Below are positions 1 to 8,071 of a stretch of DNA of 64,000 nt, piece by piece. The translations under genes were made by a program, and so were the position numbers. The stretch is from positions 62,001 to 126,000 of the forward strand of contig JBCCGL010000014.1 of the NCBI GenBank assembly GCA_039029275.1, given 5' to 3'. The notes beneath the pieces are model-generated. The model saw only the letters and a program-made list of their open reading frames with translations. It did no database searches and was not told where the DNA came from. Numbering within the stretch: the first letter of the stretch is position 1; each line of letters begins with the position of its first letter. The stretch is from JBCCGL01 sp039029275. GTDB taxonomy: Bacteria > Pseudomonadota > Gammaproteobacteria > JBCCGL01.

Positions 1-179
1 ACCTCCTCTTTGTTAGGAAAGTGCTGGTACACCGTACCCTTGGAGTATTCGGACAGCTCGGCGATGCGATCCATGCTGAGCGCCTGGTGCCCGCCGTCGG
101 CGATCAATTGCTCGGCGATGTCGAGCATCAAGTCGCGACGCTGCAAAATCTCGCGTTGTTTGCGGGTCAGTTTAGTCAT
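1..179 (-). CDS. TetR/AcrR family transcriptional regulator, N-terminal part (cut by window edge)
   Basis: This is the first 59 or so residues of a TetR-type repressor, starting with ATG at 179 and running off the left edge. The readable part is the DNA-binding domain: a first helix rich in Arg/Lys/Gln (MTKLTRKQREIL), then the helix-turn-helix with the family signature S-M-D-R-I-A-E and the recognition helix S-K-G-T-V-Y-Q-H-F-P-N-K-E-E. The ligand-binding domain is outside the window, so the inducer cannot be guessed. It is divergent from dsbB, and a palindrome lies just upstream of its start, which fits autoregulation. Family call is firm; targets unknown. Confidence 0.9.
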   Translation of the reverse strand, partial: MTKLTRKQREILQRRDLMLDIAEQLIADGGHQALSMDRIAELSEYSKGTVYQHFPNKEE

Positions 180-199
180 GGGCGGCGATCATAGACGCA

Positions 200-223
200 T
201 TGTCGATAAATGACAAGTTGTCA
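200..223. promoter_or_regulatory. Palindromic operator candidate upstream of the TetR gene
   Basis: Positions 211-223 form a perfect 13-bp palindrome, TGACAAgTTGTCA. It overlaps a second inverted repeat at 200-216 (TTGTC, 7-nt spacer, GACAA), so the half-site TTGTC/GACAA occurs three times in 24 bp. The site lies 20-45 bp before the TetR start codon, the usual position for an autoregulatory TetR operator. Binding is inferred from position and symmetry only. Confidence 0.55.
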
Positions 224-366
224 AAAAAATACTTATCGTCATTATTCGAGGTTTCGTCAGGGTTGGATCACCGGATTGCAGAACGGCAAGTGTCCATCAC
301 TGCATTCCGCTATCAGCCGGCGAGGGCGCTATACTCCCGCGCGTTAACTGACCCGAGAATCAAACA

Positions 367-855
367 ATGTTGTGGAATCCCCGCCTGCTTTTCCTTGCCC
401 AGTTTGCAATCTGTGCCTGCCTGCTGAGCTATGGCTACTACCTGCAATACGTCGAATTTCTCGATCCCTGTCCCTTGTGCATGGTACAGCGCGTGTGTTT
501 TTTCCTCGTCGGTGCGGTTTCGCTTGTCGCCGCAGTACACGGGCCGGCGATTGTAATGCGGCGGGTGTATGCCTCGCTCGCGGGTCTGGCTGCGCTGGTT
601 GGCGCACTGGTAGCGGGACGACAGATCTGGCTGCAGCATACGCCCGGCGCGGAGATGCTTGAATGCGGCGCGGGGCTTGGCACTATGCTCGAAACCATGC
701 CGATTTTCGATGTGATGTCCAAGATTCTCAAAGGCACCGGCGATTGTGCCACCGTGCAATGGACATTTATGGGCTTGTCGATCCCGGAGTGGGCGATCGT
801 GTGTTTTATTGCGATGTTGTTGGTTAATATTGTGCTGATCGCTCGCCGCGACTAA
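367..855 (+). CDS. dsbB: Disulfide bond formation protein B
   Basis: DsbB is the inner-membrane quinone reductase that re-oxidises periplasmic DsbA. The 162-residue length is normal for the family. Hydrophobic segments near residues 5-28, 40-60, 66-86 and 138-158 give the four-helix topology. Both redox pairs are present: C35-P-L-C38 in the first periplasmic loop and C100/C127 in the second. It starts with ATG at 367 and appears monocistronic. The partner dsbA is not in this window. An inverted repeat (TAACAGGC at 853-860, GCCTGTTA at 913-920) follows the stop codon but has a long loop, so it is only a weak terminator candidate. Confidence 0.95.
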   Translation: MLWNPRLLFLAQFAICACLLSYGYYLQYVEFLDPCPLCMVQRVCFFLVGAVSLVAAVHGPAIVMRRVYASLAGLAALVGALVAGRQIWLQHTPGAEMLECGAGLGTMLETMPIFDVMSKILKGTGDCATVQWTFMGLSIPEWAIVCFIAMLLVNIVLIARRD

Positions 856-960
856 CAGGCTGTGGAAAATCTATCTGCTGTGCATCAATTGCTTCGAAAA
901 CATTTTTTGGCCGCCTGTTACTGATACAAATGAATTGTTCGCTGAGATTGGGGAAAGCTA

Positions 961-1659
961 TTGGCTAAAGATAAGAAAAAATCGAATTCAAATATTCTGC
1001 AATTGTGGCCCACCCACGTGATGAATAAGCGGTTTTCGCATTTTCAAAAAGTGAACCCCGCGCTTATCCAGCTTTTCAATCAGCATATGGACAAGGAGAA
1101 CGTCAAGAACCGACACGCTTACGCGAGTCACGACCGCCTGCTTGCGGAGTACCCCAATCACACCGAACTGGGCGAGCTGGCGCAATTTATCAAAGACAAT
1201 GTATTTGAGCTGGCTGCGGAGGTTAACGGTCAATACTGGGGTCAAAGAGCCAGCATCGAAATCTTCATGACCGGCATCTGGTTTCAGATCTCAAATAACT
1301 ACAACTTTCACGAGACGCACACGCACGGCAACTGCTCCTGGTCCGGGGTTTATTACGTGCAGTCCGGCAATGCGAGCAAAGGGCCGGAGGACCACGTCGG
1401 CAAGCAACCCAACGGCGTTACCCGGTTTTACGGCCCGGGTCTGGACATCGGCGGCGGCGGCCACGGTGAGGCAGGCAATTTATATCTGCACGATTACGCC
1501 TACGATTCCTACCCGCAGGACGGCAAGCTGGTTATTTTTCCGTCGCACTTGAAGCACATGGTATTTCCGTATAACGGCGAGCAGGATCGCATCGTTGTGT
1601 CATTTCATGTGCAGATTAAAAATTCGCAGGGGGACACCTGGAATTACCAATTTCGATAG
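961..1659 (+). CDS. Putative 2OG-Fe(II) oxygenase (TIGR02466-like)
   Basis: This 232-residue protein resembles the small 2-oxoglutarate/Fe(II) oxygenases found in marine bacteria and cyanophages. Candidate metal ligands are the His-rich stretch N-F-H-E-T-H-T-H-G-N (H117, H120, H122) and a distal histidine in S-H-L-K-H-M (H196/H199). R210, in the following Q-D-R-I-V-V-S-F-H segment, could bind 2-oxoglutarate. The start is TTG at 961, preceded by a GGGGAAAG Shine-Dalgarno-like run; no ATG gives a complete N-terminus. The gene ends in TAG and is convergent with alr, 6 bp apart. The substrate is unknown; protein or small-molecule hydroxylation is possible. Confidence 0.75.
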   Translation: MAKDKKKSNSNILQLWPTHVMNKRFSHFQKVNPALIQLFNQHMDKENVKNRHAYASHDRLLAEYPNHTELGELAQFIKDNVFELAAEVNGQYWGQRASIEIFMTGIWFQISNNYNFHETHTHGNCSWSGVYYVQSGNASKGPEDHVGKQPNGVTRFYGPGLDIGGGGHGEAGNLYLHDYAYDSYPQDGKLVIFPSHLKHMVFPYNGEQDRIVVSFHVQIKNSQGDTWNYQFR

Positions 1660-1665
1660 CGTGCG

Positions 1666-2808
1666 CTAACGGTACACGCGTGGCACCCGCGTGTTGATAT
1701 TGGTTAAAACTTCAAGCGGGATTGTATTCGCCCACTCGGCGAGATTTTCGACGGTAATCGACGCATCGCCGTCTTTACCGAGCAACAACACCGAGTCGCC
1801 GTTGAACGCCGAGTCATCGCCGATGTCGATCATGATTTGATCCATGCAGATTCGCCCGACAACCGGGTAGCGCTTGCCACCAATGACGACTTCTGCGCGC
1901 CCCGACATATTGCGAAAGTATCCGTCACCGTACCCAACCGGGACGGTAACAACGCGAGTGTTTTTATCTGTCTGCCAGGTTGAGCCGTAGCTGACCGGGT
2001 GTCCTGGTTTAACCACTTTGAAATACACCACGCGCGACTTCCAGTTCATCGCGGTGCGTAGCGGCAATCCGTCGATGGCCTTCCCTGTCGGCGATACGCC
2101 AAACAACATGCGACCGGGGCGAACCAAATCGAGATTCGCGTCGGGAAATTGCGCGATCGCGCCGGAGTTGGCGGCGTGCCTCACAGGCGTTGGTAAGCCG
2201 TGTTTGTCAAACAACTCGCACACCGATAAAAAACGCTCGAGTTGCACACGTGTATAACTCATATCGTCTTCGTCCGAGCTGGCGAAGTGCGTGAATATGC
2301 CTTCTATTTCGCACCAGCGGCATTCGCCGGATGCCAGTATCAAGGGTTCGGCGCTGTAGTAGTGCACGCCGATTCGCTCCATGCCGGTGTCGATTTTTAC
2401 GTGCACTTTGGCGCGCTGCTGACGTTGCTTGGCAAACGATTCGATTTGCGCGAGCTTGTCCACCGACGACGCGGTAAGGGTTAGATCGTGTTCCAGAAAC
2501 AGCGGAATCTGATCGCCCAGAATCCCCCCCATTACCAAAATGGGTGTCGTGATTCCGGCCTTGCGCAGTTTGATCCCTTCTTCCAGAAACGCCACGCCGA
2601 AGTAAGGAACCTCATCTTTTTCCAATCTCCGGGCGACTTCGACCAGGCCGTGTCCGTACGCATTGGCTTTGATCACGGCCATGGTAGGGCGGTGGCCGAC
2701 GTGCGCGCATATCGAACGATAGTTATCGCAGATCGCCTCGAGATCGATTTCGATATGCGTGGGCCGAAGCGCTTCGGCTTCATCGATGGTCGGGTGGTGA
2801 ATCGGCAT
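1666..2808 (-). CDS. alr: Alanine racemase
   Basis: A PLP-dependent racemase that interconverts L- and D-alanine for peptidoglycan synthesis. With the ATG at 2808 the protein is 380 residues. The frame is open further upstream to 2865, but the extra 19 residues are not family-like. The PLP lysine is in A-V-I-K-A-N-A-Y-G-H-G (K47 from the chosen start). The catalytic tyrosine lies in V-G-Y-G-D-G-Y and the substrate-site methionine in G-R-I-C-M-D-Q. The gene ends in TAG. It lies 75 bp downstream of an uncharacterised membrane protein on the same strand. It is not next to dadA, which would have suggested the catabolic DadX form. Confidence 0.95.
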   Translation of the reverse strand: MPIHHPTIDEAEALRPTHIEIDLEAICDNYRSICAHVGHRPTMAVIKANAYGHGLVEVARRLEKDEVPYFGVAFLEEGIKLRKAGITTPILVMGGILGDQIPLFLEHDLTLTASSVDKLAQIESFAKQRQQRAKVHVKIDTGMERIGVHYYSAEPLILASGECRWCEIEGIFTHFASSDEDDMSYTRVQLERFLSVCELFDKHGLPTPVRHAANSGAIAQFPDANLDLVRPGRMLFGVSPTGKAIDGLPLRTAMNWKSRVVYFKVVKPGHPVSYGSTWQTDKNTRVVTVPVGYGDGYFRNMSGRAEVVIGGKRYPVVGRICMDQIMIDIGDDSAFNGDSVLLLGKDGDASITVENLAEWANTIPLEVLTNINTRVPRVYR

Positions 2809-2883
2809 CTTCGGGCGTGTGCAAAAAAACGCCACCATTTTGGTGATGAAAGACCTGTGATTCAAGCGCCGCAGTGTGTTGCG

Positions 2884-3609
2884 TCACTCGGCCTCAGCTT
2901 TGCCCAGCTCCTGAAACTGGGCGTAAACCTCCGGATCAAATCGGCGCGCGGACGTGACCTTGTCTATCGGCAACACCACGACAAAATCGTCCATATCGAG
3001 CTCTGCGAATCGCTCATCTGTTTTGTCGAAGATTTCCGCGTAGTACGTCGTGAACTCAACCTTGTGTTGCGGCGTGTTTCTGTAGCCGGATATAACGGGA
3101 ATCAAACTGAAATAGCGCCGCTCACCGTTTGCAGGATCCGATGTCGTGTACACCCAGCCGACGTAAACTTTGTCGTCATCCATCGTCACCATAACCATGT
3201 TGTCGGATGCGACAGCGTCGACCAGCAACAGCTCAAAGTCGTTTTGCGCAAGTGCTTCGTAAAAATGCGTTTTGTTGACGATCAGTTTGTTGGCAGCCAA
3301 GGCTGCCCATTGAGCCAGAAACGGAGCCGCTATTAGCGCTGCAAGCAACAGTTCTTGCAGAGTGATTCTCTCGTTAATTGAATAATCGAAAAGCGTTGTG
3401 TTCACAATCGACACTGGCAACAAATGGTAAATCAGTGCCAGCAGACAAACGGTGAGCACCGACAGCAACATGCCGTAAAATGTCGCCTCGAAATACAGTC
3501 GATGGCCTTGCTCGCGCGCCAATCGATAGCGCGTTGCTTCCCAATGTTTTACGAATCGATACCCGGCAACGATTGCCAGAAGCAGAAAAGGCGCGAGCCC
3601 GAAATCCAT
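2884..3609 (-). CDS. Uncharacterised membrane protein
   Basis: I do not recognise a named family for this 241-residue protein. It has an N-terminal hydrophobic segment (residues about 2-17), a pair near 45-70 and one near 85-110. A C-terminal half of about 130 residues looks soluble and beta-rich. That half contains D-D-D-K-V-Y-V-G-W-V and a later Y-F-S-L-I-P-V-I-S-G-Y-R stretch, suggesting a small barrel that may bind a ligand or partner on one face of the membrane. It is transcribed toward alr and follows a 52-residue small protein. Start ATG at 3609. Confidence 0.7.
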   Translation of the reverse strand: MDFGLAPFLLLAIVAGYRFVKHWEATRYRLAREQGHRLYFEATFYGMLLSVLTVCLLALIYHLLPVSIVNTTLFDYSINERITLQELLLAALIAAPFLAQWAALAANKLIVNKTHFYEALAQNDFELLLVDAVASDNMVMVTMDDDKVYVGWVYTTSDPANGERRYFSLIPVISGYRNTPQHKVEFTTYYAEIFDKTDERFAELDMDDFVVVLPIDKVTSARRFDPEVYAQFQELGKAEAE

Positions 3610-3633
3610 TTTCGGTGTTTTAAGAGAGTGCGC

Positions 3634-3792
3634 TTATCGCCGGTTTTGGCGAATCTTGGCGATGCTCGCGAGTTGTTTTTGCGCTTTTTCCGAGCTGATG
3701 ATTTTTTTCGGATCCTTATATACCGCGCCGGTTTCAGATACTTCCACGCCGGCGCGCGTTAGCTTTTCTGCAAATTGCTGACTTTTGGTCAT
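3634..3792 (-). CDS. Small hypothetical protein (52 aa)
   Basis: A short basic protein beginning M-T-K-S-Q-Q-F-A-E-K-L, with a C-terminal half rich in Lys, Gln and Arg that could form one long helix. The ATG at 3792 is preferred; the frame can be extended to 3822 but the extra residues look like leader sequence. It lies 24 bp upstream of the membrane protein at 2884-3609 on the same strand and may share its transcript. No function is evident; it is kept because spacing and codon choice look gene-like. Confidence 0.45.
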   Translation of the reverse strand: MTKSQQFAEKLTRAGVEVSETGAVYKDPKKIISSEKAQKQLASIAKIRQNRR

Positions 3793-3895
3793 TGCATTGG
3801 TACCTGTTTGTAGAGTCGTCAAAATCGCTTTGAATGCAATATATCACGCCCGCGAGTTAATCATAGTCGATTCTGACAGGCGCGTTGCCACGTCG

Positions 3896-4912
3896 TCAGT
3901 CCCACACCAGCGGCGGCTCTTGTAAAGCAGCAGCTTGTTCGCGCAAGGCGAGTATGTGTTCATCCCAATAGCGCGCGCTGCCAAACCACGGAAAGGCGTG
4001 TTGAAAAGCCGGATCGTCCGCGCGCCGCGCCAGCCACGCTGCGTAGTAGACGATTCGCAGGGTGCGCAGCGGCTCAATCAGGCGCAATTCACGCGGGTCA
4101 AATTCACGAAACTCGGTATAACCAAACAACAGGTCACCGAGTCTCGCGGTTTGATAGGTGCGGTCGCCGGAAAGAAACATCCACAAGTCCTGCACTGCCG
4201 GGCCGGTGCAGCAATCATCCAGATCCACAATGTTTAATGTATCGTCGCGCCACAGCAAATTACCGGGATGAAAATCACCGTGGATTCGCAAAGTGTTGAC
4301 GTCGTCGAGGCCATCAAGCGCGATCGTTATGCGTTTTTCGATATCGGTAATTAAGCTCGAATACGGCGTCTGCAATTCCGCAGGCAGCTGATTGTGATTG
4401 ATCAGGTAGTTCGCACTCTCGCGGATGCGCTGTGCCAAATCCAGAACCGGCCGATGCGAAAAAGATTTTGTCTCGCCGATCAAATGCATCTGCCCGAGAA
4501 ATCGCCCGATGATCTCCAGATGCTCGGCGCTGTCGAGTTCGGGTGCACGGCCTCCGCGCCGCGGATACAGCGCAAAGCGATACAACTCGTGCCGAAACAA
4601 TGTTGAGCCGTGCTCGGATCGCATGGGTGCGACAACCGGGAGTTCGGCGTCGGCGAGTTCCTGACTGAACGCGTGCTCTTCTTCGATTGCTTCGTCGCGC
4701 CAGCGTAGCGGTCGGTAGAACTTGGCGATGATCGGGTCGGCTTCATCCAGCCCAACCTGATAGACGCGATTTTCGTAACTGTTCAAAGCCAGTAGTCGGC
4801 CGTCGCAAACGAATCCCTGCGCCTCGATCGCGTCGAGAATTGCATCGGGCATCAGCGCCTGAAACGCGCGTGTTTGTTCGTCAGTTTTGCCTATGTCGTC
4901 GCCTGGGTGCAT
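3896..4912 (-). CDS. srkA: Stress response kinase A (YihE/SrkA family)
   Basis: A 338-residue Ser/Thr kinase with an aminoglycoside-phosphotransferase-like fold. In enterobacteria, YihE/SrkA counters stress-induced death through toxin and Cpx pathways. The catalytic loop H-G-D-F-H-P-G-N (H211, D213) and the metal-binding I-V-D-L-D-D (about 228-232) are intact. The N-terminal lobe has the nucleotide-binding S-Y-E-N-R-V-Y-Q and I-I-A-K-F-Y-R-P segments. In many gammaproteobacteria srkA sits beside dsbA; here dsbB is about 3 kb away instead. It starts with ATG at 4912 and appears to be a single gene. Family call is strong. Confidence 0.93.
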   Translation of the reverse strand: MHPGDDIGKTDEQTRAFQALMPDAILDAIEAQGFVCDGRLLALNSYENRVYQVGLDEADPIIAKFYRPLRWRDEAIEEEHAFSQELADAELPVVAPMRSEHGSTLFRHELYRFALYPRRGGRAPELDSAEHLEIIGRFLGQMHLIGETKSFSHRPVLDLAQRIRESANYLINHNQLPAELQTPYSSLITDIEKRITIALDGLDDVNTLRIHGDFHPGNLLWRDDTLNIVDLDDCCTGPAVQDLWMFLSGDRTYQTARLGDLLFGYTEFREFDPRELRLIEPLRTLRIVYYAAWLARRADDPAFQHAFPWFGSARYWDEHILALREQAAALQEPPLVWD

Positions 4913-5020
4913 CGCTAAATCTTAACGGGCGAACGCCCAGCAATCATCATCTAATAAAAACTTTTTCGCGGTTTCAGGTGCCGTCGCGTTACTATATTGA
5001 TAAAGAATCGGAAAAAAATT

Positions 5021-5491
5021 GTGGCGAACATTTCTGAATTGATTGAAGTGGGCTGGCGTGAATGGGTAGCATTGCCCGAGCTTGGATTGCACGCGATTAA
5101 AGCAAAGATCGACACCGGAGCCAAAACCTCAGCTCTGCATGCATCGTCAGTTGAACGCATTCGCGCGGATAATCGCGACCGCGTTCGCTTTGTTATGCAT
5201 CCCTTGCAGCGCAGCGAAACACCGACAATTCAATGCGAAGCCGACTTGCTCGATGTGCGCGATGTGACGGACTCTGGTGGCCACAAGGAATCGCGCCTGG
5301 TGATCGAAACGCCGTTAAAGGTGGGCGAGCACAGCTGGCCTGTTCAGATTACGCTTACCGATCGCAAAGGCATGCGATTTCGCATGTTGATCGGGCGGCG
5401 TGCTATGGTGGGTCGAATTGTGGTTAACCCCAAAGCATCGTACTGTGTGGGCAAACTGAATCCCACGGCGCTGTACAACGCACGCCGGTAA
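5021..5491 (+). CDS. rimB: RimB-like retropepsin-type protease (ATP-dependent zinc protease family)
   Basis: A small protease-like protein of about 156 residues with the aspartic-protease signature I-D-T-G-A-K-T-S-A-L-H-A, matching the RimB family found next to rimK. Work in Pseudomonas links RimB to RimK-dependent glutamylation of ribosomal protein S6. The GTG at 5021 gives the N-terminus M-A-N-I-S-E-L and is preferred; a TTG at 4997 in the same frame would add eight residues. The stop codon is 14 bp before rimK, with a GGAG-type ribosome site between them, so the two are almost certainly co-transcribed. The older zinc-protease name lacks support in the motifs seen here. Confidence 0.85.
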   Translation: MANISELIEVGWREWVALPELGLHAIKAKIDTGAKTSALHASSVERIRADNRDRVRFVMHPLQRSETPTIQCEADLLDVRDVTDSGGHKESRLVIETPLKVGEHSWPVQITLTDRKGMRFRMLIGRRAMVGRIVVNPKASYCVGKLNPTALYNARR

Positions 5492-5505
5492 AGGAGATAA
5501 GCTGA

Positions 5506-6411
5506 ATGAGAATTGCAATCTTGTCGCGCAACCGAAAGCTCTACTCCACCAAGCGCCTGATCGAAGCTGCTGAAGAGCGCGGTCACGAAGTGCGGGTGAT
5601 CGACGTGTTGCGTTGCTATATGAATATCACCTCGCATAAACCGAGCGTGCACTTTAAGGGCGATAATCTCGAAGGCTATGACGCCGTCATTCCTCGCATT
5701 GGTGCGTCGGTAACCTCATACGGCACGGCCGTGCTGCGGCAATTTGAGATGATGGGTGTGTATCCCTTGATCGAATCCGTGGCGCTCACGCGTTCGCGCG
5801 ATAAGCTGCGCTCTTTGCAACTACTCTCGCGCAAGGGAATCGGCATGCCGGTTACCGGCTTCGCCAACAAGCCTGACGACATTCGAGATTTGATCAAAAT
5901 GGTGGGCGGCGCGCCGCTGGTTATCAAATTGCTCAAAGGCACGCAGGGTATCGGTGTGGTGCTGGCAGAAACAGCCAAGGCGGCGGAAAGCGTTATCGAG
6001 GCGTTCATGGGCCTCAAGGCGGACATTCTCATACAAGAATTTATCAAAGAAGCCGGCGGCTCGGATATTCGCTGTCTGGTCGTTGGCAACAAAGTTGTCG
6101 CGGCGATGAAACGTCAGGCGGCTCCGGGAGAGTTTCGTTCCAATCTGCACCGCGGCGGATCGGCAACGCTAATCAAAATTACGCCGGAAGAGCGATCAAC
6201 CGCGGTGCGCGCTGCAAAAATTCTCGGGCTGGGCGTGGCGGGCGTCGATATTCTCAGATCGAATCACGGCCCCGTGGTGATGGAGGTGAACTCATCGCCC
6301 GGTTTGCAGGGAATCGAAGAAGCCAGTGGCAAAGACGTCGCGGGCATGATGATCGAGTACATTGAAAAGAACGCCAAGGCGGGCAAAACCAAAACCAAAG
6401 GCAAAGGTTGA
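5506..6411 (+). CDS. rimK: Ribosomal protein S6--L-glutamate ligase
   Basis: RimK is an ATP-grasp enzyme that adds glutamate residues to the C-terminus of ribosomal protein S6. The 301-residue protein starts M-R-I-A-I-L-S-R-N, typical of RimK. ATP-grasp landmarks are present: S-R-D-K-L-R-S-L-Q, a lysine-rich V-I-K-L-L-K-G-T-Q-G-I-G-V loop, D-I-R-C-L-V-V-G, and the Mg-binding V-M-E-V-N-S-S-P-G-L. The C-terminal tail is Lys/Gly rich (T-K-T-K-G-K-G). It is the second gene of a three-gene group with rimB upstream and a desuccinylase-like peptidase downstream. A GGAG site precedes the ATG at 5506. Confidence 0.96.
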   Translation: MRIAILSRNRKLYSTKRLIEAAEERGHEVRVIDVLRCYMNITSHKPSVHFKGDNLEGYDAVIPRIGASVTSYGTAVLRQFEMMGVYPLIESVALTRSRDKLRSLQLLSRKGIGMPVTGFANKPDDIRDLIKMVGGAPLVIKLLKGTQGIGVVLAETAKAAESVIEAFMGLKADILIQEFIKEAGGSDIRCLVVGNKVVAAMKRQAAPGEFRSNLHRGGSATLIKITPEERSTAVRAAKILGLGVAGVDILRSNHGPVVMEVNSSPGLQGIEEASGKDVAGMMIEYIEKNAKAGKTKTKGKG

Positions 6412-6437
6412 CCGTAGCTCGACGACCCGTTGCCAGC

Positions 6438-7487
6438 ATGAAGCAAGCTCTGATTATTGGCGGTGTGGAGATCGCGCCGGGCACGCGCCGGCACGTCGAT
6501 CTGGCGCTGCCACCCCTTTATACGCACTCGACAATGTCGATGCCGGTGCACGTTATCAACGGCCGCCGCGATGGACCGCGTCTGTTTGTCAGCGCAGGGA
6601 TTCACGGTGATGAAATCAACGGCGTTGAAATTATTCGACGTTTACTCAGCACCAAGGCCCTGAGTCGAATGCACGGTGCACTGATCGCCGTGCCTGTGGT
6701 GAACGTTTACGGATTTGTTTCGCGATCGCGATATTTGCCTGATCGCCGCGATCTCAACCGCTTTTTCCCCGGGTCGGAAACCGGTTCGATGGCCTCGCGA
6801 TTGGCTGAATTGTTTACCCGAGAGGTTGTGGATCCATGCACGCACGGAATCGATTTGCACACGGCTGCAATCGGTCGAGACAACCTGCCGCAAATCCGCG
6901 CCGCGCTTGATGCGCACCCAGATACTGAAGCAATGGCATGCGCATTCGGTGCCCCCGTCGTGATCGATTCTTCGTTGCGAGAAGGATCGTTGCGCGCGTC
7001 GATGGCGGATCTGGGCAAACCCGTCCTTTTGTACGAAGCGGGCGAAGCACTGCGTTTTGACGAAGTCTCCATACGGGCGGGCGTCAAGGGTATTCTGCGT
7101 GTGATGCGAGCAATTGGTATGTTGCCGAAACAGTCCTCAAAACGTCGCGGTCACGCGCCCCTGATTTCGAAAGACAGCGTCTGGATGCGTGCGCCACAAA
7201 GCGGCGTCTTGCGCGCACAGGTACCCCTGGGTGCGCAGGTCGATGTCGGCGATACACTCGGCGTTGTAGCGGATACGCTGGGTGAGTCAGAGGCGATGGT
7301 CGCAAGCGAAGTCGCGGGAATCGTGATCGGGAAGACCAATCTGCCGCTGGTGCACGAGGGAGAAGCCGTTTTTCACGTCGCGTGTTTTCGCTCACCCGAT
7401 AGTGCCGCTCAGGCGGTTGAGGCGTTTCAGGAAGAGCATCAACCGCTCGATGGTGAAGGTGAAATCAACGAGCCTCCACTTGTGTAA
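6438..7487 (+). CDS. Succinylglutamate desuccinylase/aspartoacylase family zinc hydrolase
   Basis: An M14-type zinc amidohydrolase of 349 residues from the ATG at 6438. A TTG at 6408, overlapping the rimK stop, would add ten residues. Zinc-binding motif G-I-H-G-D-E-I-N-G-V-E is near residue 55-65, the downstream metal histidine is in G-I-D-L-H-T-A-A, and D-R-R-D-L-N-R-F-F-P-G is the usual substrate arginine segment. The C-terminal part is a beta-rich domain as in AstE/AspA relatives. Its place directly behind rimK recurs in related bacteria and suggests action on an N-acylated or glutamyl-type substrate. The exact substrate is unknown. It is distinct from the doeB homologue at 44358. Confidence 0.85.
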   Translation: MKQALIIGGVEIAPGTRRHVDLALPPLYTHSTMSMPVHVINGRRDGPRLFVSAGIHGDEINGVEIIRRLLSTKALSRMHGALIAVPVVNVYGFVSRSRYLPDRRDLNRFFPGSETGSMASRLAELFTREVVDPCTHGIDLHTAAIGRDNLPQIRAALDAHPDTEAMACAFGAPVVIDSSLREGSLRASMADLGKPVLLYEAGEALRFDEVSIRAGVKGILRVMRAIGMLPKQSSKRRGHAPLISKDSVWMRAPQSGVLRAQVPLGAQVDVGDTLGVVADTLGESEAMVASEVAGIVIGKTNLPLVHEGEAVFHVACFRSPDSAAQAVEAFQEEHQPLDGEGEINEPPLV

Positions 7488-7584
7488 TTGCGATGGCTCG
7501 CGAGGAACTAAACTTCACACCATCAGTGTTTACAAACAGAATTGCATTGCGCGTGTGATAAGACAAAACGAAGTGTGAAACGAT

Positions 7585-8055
7585 ATGTTGATCAATAAAT
7601 CGAGAGATCAATTGGATAACCTTGAAAAAGCGTTTAGGCACACCGGCAATTTGCTGGTTACGACCTTTCACTATTTGGCGTTATTCATCATCGGCGCCGC
7701 CATCGTCTGGTCGGGTGTACACGAACTCTTGGAAATGCTCGGTAGCGGCGAGATGACTATCGACGATATTCTCTTGCTGTTTATTTATCTTGAACTTGGC
7801 GCAATGGTTGGGATTTATTTTAAAACCAAGCGTATGCCGGTTCGATTTCTTATTTACGTTGGTATCACTGCCTTAACCCGCATGTTACTCGGCGATATTC
7901 TTCATCACCACGATAACCCGGGCATGGGAATTTTGATCATTTCGGGCGGCATTTTTATTCTTGCGCTTTCGGTTCTCGTTATACGTTATGGCTCATCCAA
8001 ATTCCCTGCGCCGCCGAGCGCAAAATTTGATGATGCCGACCTGAATACTGAATAA
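7585..8055 (+). CDS. psiE: PsiE family phosphate-starvation-inducible protein
   Basis: A 156-residue inner-membrane protein with four predicted helices (residues about 30-50, 65-80, 93-110 and 118-140). Family marks are the central L-E-L-G-A-M-V-G-I-Y-F-K-T segment and P-V-R-F-L-I-Y-V. In Escherichia coli psiE is induced by phosphate limitation; its biochemical role is unknown. The ATG at 7585 follows about 100 bp of non-coding sequence in which I did not recognise a clear PHO box. The ytoQ gene follows after 16 bp with a GGAGG site, so the two are probably co-transcribed. Confidence 0.85.
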   Translation: MLINKSRDQLDNLEKAFRHTGNLLVTTFHYLALFIIGAAIVWSGVHELLEMLGSGEMTIDDILLLFIYLELGAMVGIYFKTKRMPVRFLIYVGITALTRMLLGDILHHHDNPGMGILIISGGIFILALSVLVIRYGSSKFPAPPSAKFDDADLNTE

Positions 8056-8071
8056 CTTTTCGGAGGACAAA

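Noticed and set aside
851..920. Terminator after dsbB from the TAACAGGC/GCCTGTTA repeat
   Set aside because: The arms are 52 nt apart with no T-run; too weak to list as a terminator.
2488..3336. Long + strand open frame (282 codons) over alr and the membrane protein gene
   Set aside because: It runs antisense across two convincing genes, has no family features and no ribosome site; it is an antisense by-product of their codon use.
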